The translations under genes were made by a program, and so were the position numbers. From an uncultured Eubacteriales bacterium (GTDB taxonomy: Bacteria; Bacillota; Clostridia; Lachnospirales; Lachnospiraceae): a stretch of 42,916 nucleotides of DNA. The notes below the pieces were generated by a model. The model was not told where the DNA came from. It did no database searches and saw only the letters and a program-made list of their open reading frames with translations. Each line of letters begins with the position of its first letter. Positions within the stretch are counted from its first letter, which is position 1. Positions 27,991 to 35,300 of this stretch are shown here, piece by piece. Where the stretch lies: contig CASEML010000131.1 in the NCBI GenBank assembly GCA_949289145.1, positions 1-42,916 on the forward strand, read 5' to 3'.

Positions 27991-28016
27991 AAGGTTCCTT
28001 CATACAGGAGCTTTTT
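27991..28016 (+). terminator. Terminator-like hairpin in the leader of the Tad-like operon
   Basis: AAGGTTCCT and AGGAGCTT pair over seven bases with a small internal loop, followed by a short T run TTTTTG. The hairpin lies 107 bases before the ATPase start. It could end the addA transcript or act as an attenuator. The stem is imperfect. Confidence 0.4.
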
Positions 28017-28060
28017 GTCGTACGAAGAATATTCAGTGTTTTTCGCTTATCTAAAATTCT

Positions 28061-28073
28061 TGCACAGTGTGCA
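28061..28073. promoter_or_regulatory. 13-bp palindrome upstream of the Tad-like operon
   Basis: TGCACA-G-TGTGCA is a perfect inverted repeat around one base, placed 50 bases before the ATPase start and downstream of the candidate promoter. Its size fits a dimeric regulator site. No cognate regulator is identified. Confidence 0.3.
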
Positions 28074-28122
28074 CACACAAATCCCAAAGAAAAATATATA
28101 AAAGGAGGATACAGAAAAATTC

Positions 28123-29193
28123 ATGGAAGAAATTGAATATGGAATCAGATCAGGGGTTCTGCATCTGCAAAGTCTGCAAGAATCAGACTTTGGTGTTCTC
28201 ACAGAATACATAAAAAAGAGCAGTGTAACCGATATTAACTGGAATGGGACGGCACTTTGGATAGATGATTTATACAAAGGAAGATATAAATCCGGTATTG
28301 TACTGAGTGATGAATACCTGCAGCATTTTGCAGCGAAATTATCTAATGTTGTAAGCAGACAGTTTAATAAATACAGCCCTATTTTAGAAGCAGAAACAGC
28401 AGAGCTTCGGATCAGCGTGATACATCAGGAAGTTGCCAATACGGGAACTGTATTGTCTATACGCAAAATTCCGAGAGAAATACGAATGGTCAGGGAAACC
28501 ATGATAGATGATGGATATTGCAGTGACCAGATAGAGAAGCTTCTGGCAGCCTGTGTTAAGGCAAAAATGAATATTATCATTTGTGGGCTGCCGGGAGCAG
28601 GAAAAACAGAATTATTAAAGTATTTAGGAGGATACATTGAGGATAAGGAGCGTGTTATTACATTAGAAGATAACTTAGAACTTCATTTTCCGGCAGTTTA
28701 TCCAAGTAAAGACTGCATAGAATTTAAGGTGAATGAGGTATTTTCTTATCAGGCTGCTATCAAAGCAAGCCTAAGGCTATTACCAACTTGGCTGTTAGTA
28801 TCTGAAATACGGTCAACAGAGGTAAAGTATCTTCTAGAGGCGATATCCACCGGAACTCATTGTATGTCCACAATCCATGCGGAATGTGTTGAGATGGTGC
28901 CAAACAGATTAAAAAATATGGCTGGTGACAGTAACCGTGATTGGGAAGAAGAAACCTTTCGCCATATCGATGTGGGAGTGTACGTTAGAAAGGAGATAAA
29001 AGAGCAGGGAGAAATTACAAGGCATATTTCTCAAGTGTGTTTTTTTGAACGAAAGGAGGAGGAAAATATAACTACTATAGTGGTGAACAATGGTTATGTA
29101 ATTTCAGATAATATTCCAGACAGTAAACGAAAGAAATTTGAATTATATAATGTGGAAGTACCCCAGTTAGAACCGGAGGTTTTCTATGGCTGA
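28123..29193 (+). CDS. cpaF: CpaF/TadA-type secretion ATPase
   Basis: A 356-residue cytoplasmic hexameric ATPase expected to power pilus assembly or secretion. The N-terminal domain (about 20-120) has SVTDINWNGTALWIDDLYKG and AELRISVIHQEV, typical of CpaF N-domains. Walker A is GLPGAGKT at about 155-162, the acidic-box and Walker B-like region is LLPTWLLVSEIRS (about 219-231), and the conserved His-containing box is TGTHCMSTIHAE. It is a little shorter than many CpaF proteins. An AAGGAGG site lies 14 bases before the ATG, which is long spacing, but no other in-frame start is available. Its stop overlaps the platform-protein start. It opens an operon of a platform protein, six small membrane proteins and a giant surface protein. 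Confidence 0.92.
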   Translation: MEEIEYGIRSGVLHLQSLQESDFGVLTEYIKKSSVTDINWNGTALWIDDLYKGRYKSGIVLSDEYLQHFAAKLSNVVSRQFNKYSPILEAETAELRISVIHQEVANTGTVLSIRKIPREIRMVRETMIDDGYCSDQIEKLLAACVKAKMNIIICGLPGAGKTELLKYLGGYIEDKERVITLEDNLELHFPAVYPSKDCIEFKVNEVFSYQAAIKASLRLLPTWLLVSEIRSTEVKYLLEAISTGTHCMSTIHAECVEMVPNRLKNMAGDSNRDWEEETFRHIDVGVYVRKEIKEQGEITRHISQVCFFERKEEENITTIVVNNGYVISDNIPDSKRKKFELYNVEVPQLEPEVFYG

Positions 29194-30544
29194 AAGAAAA
29201 TGCTTTGTAAAAAGACATAGCTTTCGGAAAATGCAGAAAATAATAGAAGAATACGGCTATGATTATTCTTTAAGAAAACATGTGACATTTATGGGAGCCG
29301 CTATTATTTTTATATTTTTGTTGTGCCATCTGATGCGTATAAAAATGGCAGGAGTATGTGTGGTATTTACAGGTACTGTTATAGCGATTCCCATTATTAT
29401 AGGATATTATTATAGGGTTTTATATGAAGAAAAACGTTTTTCCGATTCGGTGGATTATATGGAGTATGTAATCTACAGCTTTCTTAGGACACCCAAAATT
29501 ATAAATACCTTAGAGGAAGTGCAGAAATTATGTCATGGCAATATGCGGCAATGCATTGAAAAAGCGGTGGATAGGATACAATATGCCGATGTTTATAAGG
29601 ATATTTATGTGGATGCTTTTTATCATATTGAAAAAGAGTATGGAACTGACCGAATGAGGGCATTGCACCGTTTTTTGGTGCAAATAGAGCAGCAAGGTGG
29701 TGAGTATGCCAAATCTATGGAAGTTTTATTGGAAGATATCAGACAATGGTCGGAAATGGTGTATTTACTGCAGAAGGAGCAAAAAGAGCTGCAGAGAAAA
29801 GTAAGCATTTCTATCATGCTGTCGGTAGCTACTGCAGTTACTATGGTAGGGCTTCTGCCCAGAGAAATTGGCGATATTGCTGAAAACTTTTTATATCAAA
29901 GTAGTTCTGTTGTTTTTCTGCTGCTTAGTATGCTGGTGCTTATATTATCGAGAAAAACTCTGGTACATTCATGGCTTCAACCTGAAAGTAACAGTTTGGA
30001 AGTAAAAAAAGCATATGATTACTGTATCAGACAGGAAAATGTCAAAGGAAGACATTATCGTTTTATGGAGAAAAAGGTAAAAAGAAGCATAGCAAAAGAA
30101 TTTCCCATGTGGATTCGCAATGTTATTTTAAATATGCAGACAGAGAATGTGTTTGTTGCTATGGACAAAGCAGCGGAGGATACATCCTATCCATTAAAAA
30201 CAGAATTACAGCGAACTTTAGGTGACATAGAGAAGAAACCGGGAAGTATGTGGGCATATCAGCAATTTTTGATGAAATTTGATTTGAAACAGATTAAGAC
30301 CGTATTTCTTATGTTTTATTCATTAAGTGAATTTGGAACAAAAGAAGCGGAAGAACAATTAAATGCCATGATTCAGAGAAACAATAAACTGGCAGAACAG
30401 TCAGAACGGTTAATGAATGAAGATGCTCTGGGAATTTTTGGAATATATATGCTGCTGCCAATGGTAATTGCAGCAGGAAAAATGATTATGGATATGTGGG
30501 TTTTTGTGCAGCAGTTTTTATTGTTCTATTCCAATGTGGTTTAA
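29186..30544 (+). CDS. TadB/TadC-like (type II secretion F-type) platform protein
   Basis: A 452-residue inner-membrane protein. Membrane helices are seen at about 33-50, 54-74, 205-223, 239-256 and near the C-terminus (about 415-445). The cytoplasmic stretches between them are helical, as in the T2SSF domain (for example YMEYVIYSFLRTPKIINTLEEV and FHRFLVQIEQQGGEYAK-like sequence at about 155-170). The family forms the platform on which the CpaF ATPase pushes pilin subunits. Classical Tad loci have two such proteins, TadB and TadC; only this one is present here. It overlaps the ATPase gene by 8 bases. Domain identity is by architecture and context, so I am fairly but not fully sure. Confidence 0.75.
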   Translation: MAERKCFVKRHSFRKMQKIIEEYGYDYSLRKHVTFMGAAIIFIFLLCHLMRIKMAGVCVVFTGTVIAIPIIIGYYYRVLYEEKRFSDSVDYMEYVIYSFLRTPKIINTLEEVQKLCHGNMRQCIEKAVDRIQYADVYKDIYVDAFYHIEKEYGTDRMRALHRFLVQIEQQGGEYAKSMEVLLEDIRQWSEMVYLLQKEQKELQRKVSISIMLSVATAVTMVGLLPREIGDIAENFLYQSSSVVFLLLSMLVLILSRKTLVHSWLQPESNSLEVKKAYDYCIRQENVKGRHYRFMEKKVKRSIAKEFPMWIRNVILNMQTENVFVAMDKAAEDTSYPLKTELQRTLGDIEKKPGSMWAYQQFLMKFDLKQIKTVFLMFYSLSEFGTKEAEEQLNAMIQRNNKLAEQSERLMNEDALGIFGIYMLLPMVIAAGKMIMDMWVFVQQFLLFYSNVV

Positions 30545-30555
30545 GGAGGAGATTT

Positions 30556-30666
30556 ATGGATGAAATGATGTCGGAGTATGGAGGCACAGTGATGATGCTG
30601 ATAGTAGGAGGCACAGTGATTAAATTATTGGCAGAATTGTTGAATATGGTGACGGGAGGTATTTAA
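30556..30666 (+). CDS. 36-residue EYG-type mini-pilin-like membrane protein
   Basis: A tiny gene with a strong ribosome binding site (TTAAGGAGGAGATTT before ATG at 30556). The protein starts MDEMMSEYGG and continues with a hydrophobic helix (TVMMLIVGGTVIKLLAELL), ending MVTGGI. Glu7-Tyr8-Gly9 is in the same register as in three neighbours. This resembles a mature Flp pilin (EYG followed by a hydrophobic helix) without the usual leader and Gly cleavage site. Its stop overlaps the next start by one base, so translation is coupled. Function is inferred only: a minor subunit or assembly peptide of the pilus-like structure. Confidence 0.7.
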   Translation: MDEMMSEYGGTVMMLIVGGTVIKLLAELLNMVTGGI

Positions 30667-30803
30667 TGAAAGCAGTATTAGAAGAATATGGGGGAATCAT
30701 GATCACAGCTGCGGCAGTAGGTGTATTAATAGGATATCTACCCAAATTGAAATGTATCTATGAAATTGCGGGACAATTATTTCTAAATTCCATAGGAGGT
30801 TAA
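30666..30803 (+). CDS. 45-residue EYG-type mini-pilin-like membrane protein
   Basis: ATG at 30666 overlaps the stop of the previous mini-gene, and a GGGAGG site lies at 30655-30660. The protein starts MKAVLEEYGG and has one hydrophobic helix (IMITAAAVGVLIGYL), a short basic stretch and a second weakly hydrophobic part ending NSIGG. Tyr8-Gly9 align exactly with its neighbours. It has no leader peptide and no other domain. The next gene's ATG directly follows its stop, with AGGAGG in the last codons. It is read as a second paralogous subunit of the same family. Confidence 0.7.
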   Translation: MKAVLEEYGGIMITAAAVGVLIGYLPKLKCIYEIAGQLFLNSIGG

Positions 30804-31352
30804 ATGAATCGGTTCGTAGAAAAGTATGGGAGGGTAGTGATTGCCTGCAGTGTTGCCGGAATTGTTTTTGTTATTTTGGGTGTGATAGGCATGAAGTTAT
30901 ATGAGATGGTATCTTACCAACAGCCGGAGAATGCAGAAGAGATTGACACAGACATGAGGCTGTTAGCAGAACAGAAAAAGTATCCCTTCTTTTGTGGAAG
31001 CAGATATATTACTTTAACACTGGACTATAAAGGGACAGATGGAATAGAGGGGTTTAGCAGGGAGGATGCCCTTTCTTTTGTGGAAGCCTATGAATACAAG
31101 CTGGATAATGGGCAGGAAGTGGTAAAAAAGGTAGAGAAAGATAGAATAAAGATATATCCATTTGATGATGAAACCCACAGTACTCGCAAGTTTGTGGATG
31201 TAAAAAATACAGGAAAGTATTCTGTACGATATTCTGTGGAAGGAGAAAGTGGATTAAAATCAGATATGGTGATGCTGATTTTGGTGGATATTTTGCCAGA
31301 AGGAGTGGAGTGTAAAGAAAGTGTAGGTGGTGAAAATGAAAGCGGCAGTTGA
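30804..31352 (+). CDS. Membrane-anchored protein with EYG-like N-terminus and extracellular domain
   Basis: A 182-residue protein starting MNRFVEKYGRVVI, the same register of charged residue 7, Tyr8 and Gly9 as the mini-pilins, then one membrane helix to about residue 35. The outer part (about 45-182) is mainly beta in character, with ITLTLDYKGTDGIEGFS, KIYPFDDET and YSVRYSVEGESGLKSDMV, which looks like an Ig-like sandwich. It could be a pseudopilin or minor tip pilin carrying a display domain. A strong AGGAGG site lies within the end of the previous gene. I do not recognise a named family. Confidence 0.8.
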   Translation: MNRFVEKYGRVVIACSVAGIVFVILGVIGMKLYEMVSYQQPENAEEIDTDMRLLAEQKKYPFFCGSRYITLTLDYKGTDGIEGFSREDALSFVEAYEYKLDNGQEVVKKVEKDRIKIYPFDDETHSTRKFVDVKNTGKYSVRYSVEGESGLKSDMVMLILVDILPEGVECKESVGGENESGS

Positions 31353-31665
31353 ATTGTATGTTAACTCTATCATTATGGTTATGCTTGTTACTTGCTGCGT
31401 TTTCTATATTTCTTCCGGAATGAGAAATGCCCAGGCAAGAAATTTCCATTCAACTACACTGGCCAAAATAGAGGCAAGCGCAGGAAGTGAAAAAGTAATT
31501 CAGGATAGCATAGATGAAGCAGAAGAAAAAGGTTATACGTTACACGTTTCACCAACATGTATCTATGAAGATAAGAAGTACTATTATGTGGAGCTAATCT
31601 ATAAATACAGTATACCATTTCTAGGTACAATGCGGGAAAGTAAGATTGAAGGATATGCAAGATAA
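31336..31665 (+). CDS. 109-residue pseudopilin-like membrane protein
   Basis: ATG at 31336 lies inside the end of the previous gene behind AGGTGG; a longer GTG start at 31327 is possible. The protein begins MKAAVELYVNSIIMVML, again with Tyr at residue 8 and Glu at 6, then a membrane helix to about residue 28. The helix is followed by an amphipathic stretch MRNAQARNFHSTTLAKIEAS and a small domain with YYYVELIYKYSIPFLG. This is like TadE-type or pseudopilin proteins, where a long N-terminal helix carries a small globular head. No peptidase cleavage site is evident. It lies in the middle of the operon. Confidence 0.78.
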   Translation: MKAAVELYVNSIIMVMLVTCCVFYISSGMRNAQARNFHSTTLAKIEASAGSEKVIQDSIDEAEEKGYTLHVSPTCIYEDKKYYYVELIYKYSIPFLGTMRESKIEGYAR

Positions 31666-31679
31666 AGGAGGAATTATAT

Positions 31680-31877
31680 ATGAAAAGTTTTTTAGAAGAG
31701 TATGGGTTAGTGGTAGTAGCGGCGATAATTATTGGATTATTTATTTCCTTTGCCAGTCCTTTTGGTAATTCTATAAAAACATATATCACCAGTACAGTAG
31801 ATAATTTTGCGGCATCTTCCCAGTCTGCAATTACTGGAAGCATGGGCGGGGAAACAGGAAATGCCAATGGAAATTAG
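31680..31877 (+). CDS. 65-residue EYG-type Flp-like pilin candidate
   Basis: This is the best Flp pilin look-alike in the locus. It starts MKSFLEEYGLVVVAAIIIGL, where EYGL plus a hydrophobic helix is like the mature end of Flp pilins (IEYGLIAALIAV type). A short polar, Ser/Thr/Gly-rich tail follows (ITGSMGGETGNANGN). Length is also typical of a mature Flp. A Gly-containing leader upstream of EY is missing: only seven residues precede Tyr8. The AAAGGAGG site before ATG is the strongest type in the operon, which suits a major subunit. This is an inference. Confidence 0.8.
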   Translation: MKSFLEEYGLVVVAAIIIGLFISFASPFGNSIKTYITSTVDNFAASSQSAITGSMGGETGNANGN

Positions 31878-31888
31878 GGATTGTTCAT

Positions 31889-32311
31889 ATGAAAAGTGTG
31901 GTTAATTTAGGAATAGGTATTTTGTTGTTTTTATTCACAATTGAAATTGTACAGTCTATCGAAACAAAATCCATTCGAGAGGAGGAATTAAGACAGGCAG
32001 TGACAAGTGCGGTGTATGCCGCGCTTGAAATGTCTATTACAGAGCCGGAGTTTCTGTCAGATAGCGTTAGTGAACAGAGAGAAGATGAGTTAAATCAAAA
32101 AATGAAAATGTGTTTTTTGGACTCATTAAAGGTATTGATAAAGAGTGATTCCAAGATAAAGATAATTATTCGGGATGCAGATTATAAAGAAGGAATTTTA
32201 GATGTGTCAGCAGAAGCAGAATTTCCATATACCAACGGAAAAACAGGACATATCTCGTGTCGGAAAACCGGCATCGTAACCCAATACCAAAATCCAGACA
32301 ATGTTCCATGA
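31889..32311 (+). CDS. 140-residue pseudopilin-like membrane protein
   Basis: It starts MKSVVNLGIGILLFLFTIEIVQS, a hydrophobic N-terminal helix without the Tyr8-Gly9 register. A helical stem with a Glu/Gln-rich stretch follows (about 28-50). The C-terminal small domain has KIKIIIRDADYKEGILDVSAEAEFPYTNGK, a strand pattern like TadE/TadF-type minor pilins, and ends near a Cys. There is no leader and no named motif. It is 11 bases after the Flp-like gene and 27 bases before the giant repeat protein, in the same operon. Confidence 0.75.
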   Translation: MKSVVNLGIGILLFLFTIEIVQSIETKSIREEELRQAVTSAVYAALEMSITEPEFLSDSVSEQREDELNQKMKMCFLDSLKVLIKSDSKIKIIIRDADYKEGILDVSAEAEFPYTNGKTGHISCRKTGIVTQYQNPDNVP

Positions 32312-32338
32312 CAATGAAACCAGAGAGGAGATACGACA

Positions 32339-35300
32339 ATGAATAAAGCAGGAACTAAGAGAACAGTGGCCGCAGTGCTTGCAGCACTAATGTTAGTTAT
32401 AGTTAATATCATATATTCGGCAGCACCAGACAATCCCGTACAGGCGGCACAGTATAAGCAGAAAAGGGCAGTACGGGAAGAGGGAGAGCAAAAAACAGAA
32501 GTAAAAGGAGTTACAGCAGCGACGCCTTCTGTTCCGCAAGAAGGGGAAGTAAGGGAATCAGAAGCTAATGCATACAATCAGGGGAATGGACAATTCACAG
32601 TAACTTTAGATGGAGGAGGTTACTCAGTATCATATATAGTTTATATGTATAATGTAGAGAATCTTGAGCCGGCAGCAGGTGGCGCTGTAAAGATAAATAA
32701 AATTGAAAGTGCAGCAGTACCATCAGCCACGGAACCACAGTGGAAAGCTGTAAGGCTTGATAAGAATGGTGAGGGTGACAGAGCATACTTTAATTTATCT
32801 TTTGAAGAACTGATATTACGCCATGATGGTCCGGTCAGCAACTCACAGGGCTGGAGCGGTGCGCAGATTAAAATTAAATTTAATATTGATCAGCATGTGT
32901 ACCAGATCAGCCAGTCGGTAAGCAATATAGAAAATGGACGTTTGTGTCTGCTTGCTTCACCTGACTCAAAGGATTTAAGTTTGGAGAGGCAGTTAGCAGA
33001 AGAGAATAATAGGGAAGCTGGCAATTCATGTGCAGTTATCAATGATAAATTAAATGCTCATAATGGTGCGGCAGGGATTACTGGTTATATTCAATGCAAT
33101 GCCTATAATTGTGGCCTGGCAGATTATAATAATGACGGAAATTATTCTTATGGCAATCTTATGATTAATTTTCATAAGGGGAAAGAAACCTTAAAGATCA
33201 ATCCAAATTCAGGAACATACATACAAAATAATGGTCAGGTTATAACAGGGAATACAGAGAAAGAACTGACAACAAAGGCATGTGGAAGCAGTACTACTAT
33301 AAATGCCCCAACTAGGGAAGGCTATATTTTTGATGGCTGGACAGTAGAGCATGAAACAGGGGGAAGTGGAAACTATGATAACAGCAGTAAAAAGTACATA
33401 CATTGCAGTACTTCTGGAATTGGTACAACTACGCTGAAAGCAAACTGGAAGAAGAATGATGCAGTGAACACTCCTACACTAAAGCCTACAGCTACACCAG
33501 CTCCGCTGCCAGAATACATTCAGACGGTAGAGTATTACACATGGTCTGAAACGGAACATAAATGGAATCAGTGCAAAGAAAGAGAAATTTATTCCGTAAA
33601 AAAAGGAAGTACCATGGAATGTCTTTCACTTGCGGAAGAGAATCAGCCTGAAGGATATTATTTAAGTGATATGATTGTACGAAATCCAGAAACAACAAAG
33701 TGGAGTACAGTTACGCAGTCCTATGTGGTGAATACACCTGCGATTGTTCATATTAATTACAGACCAAATCAGTCTACACTTCAGATAAACCCCAACGGTG
33801 GTGAATGGAGTGGCAGCAGAGAAATTCAAAAATTTACCCAAGGATATGGGACAACACTAGCTATTCCAACACCGAATAAAAAGAAATATAAATTTAAAGG
33901 ATGGAGCCGAGTAGGAGAAAATGGAACAATAAATTGTTTGACAGAATCAACGCTTTATACATTTGGCATAAAAGCTGGCATCACAGATTATATTACAGCT
34001 CAGTGGCAGGCTTATAAATTTACCATCCATTATGCCAGAAATGAACCCAGTGGAATTATTAAAAGCAAGATGGAACCACAAAATAACCTGACCGTTGAAA
34101 GCCGGGAGACCATTTATGATGTTGGTGGTTGTGAAAATGCAAAATTTTCAGGCTGGTGTCTGGCAAAAGGAAATAGGAATAAAATCACAAATCAATTAGA
34201 CAGTATCTACTGGTTAAAAGAAAATGGTACTTTTGATACAGAAGCCACTCCAATGGAAGCAAAACGCTTTGATACTACCGGTTATGGAGGCAAGGTATTT
34301 CCAAATCTTGCCAGCGTACAGGAATTTGTACCTTATGTAGAAAAGGATGGAGAAGAATTGATTTTAGTAGGAATGTGGCTGATTGATGTGGAATATGATG
34401 CCGAGGATGGAATTAACACAGAAGCATTAGCCGCAGGACAGCATGATATTGTTCCTGATGTTACTTTTCAGTTAGTAAGTGAAATACCAAGTCTTATGGG
34501 AAATGAGTTCGTAAAATGGCGAAATTCGGAGAGTAGTCAGGAAGAAGAACAAGGGGCAATTATTGAACAGGGGTATGGTAAGAATACCACCCTACATGCA
34601 ACGTATCGATATTACATTCAATACCAAAAAGCAGATGGAACAGTCATCGAACAAAACAGTATAAGCAGGCAAAAGAAATTTGAAAAGAAATATGGAGAAG
34701 TAGCTGAGATAGCGGATGTTCCCTATCCAACCACTGGCAATACCGAGGGACATCATTATATTTCAGAAGAGATTTGGCAGGTAACAGCAGATAACAGCGA
34801 ACTTTACAAATATGCTGATGCATCCAATTATCCAGAAAAAAATTATGCCAACAGCTACAGGCAGGGAGAAACAGCATTAGTTAATCGAAGTGTTATTTTA
34901 AAAGCAGTGGAAGAAGCAAATACATATACCATTAAATATCATGCTAACAGTGGTAATGCATCTACGGCAGCAAGTCAAGACTGGAGTAAAATGCAAAAAC
35001 AGAAGTTAACTTATGGTCAGAATGTGACTTTAAGAGATGTTTCCGACAGTCTTCTTCCAGGATACGAGTTTGCCGGATGGAATACCAAAGCAGACGGTTC
35101 AGGAGTGAATTTTACCAATAAAGAGAGTAGTACTGTAAAACAGTTTCTTAACAAGGCAGGCATAAATGTAAATGAGGATGGAGCCCAGGTTCATTTGTAT
35201 GCCCAGTGGCATGCTAAGTCCTATACGATTAAGTTTAATATTAATCGCCCTACCAAGATAAATAACACTCATGCATCAAGTGAGTCACCAGTGCTGAATG

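Noticed and set aside
28060-28100. TTGCAC with TATATA as a promoter next to the cpaF start
   Set aside because: The spacing is about 29 bases, too long for a sigma-A promoter, and TATATA overlaps the approach to the ribosome binding site.
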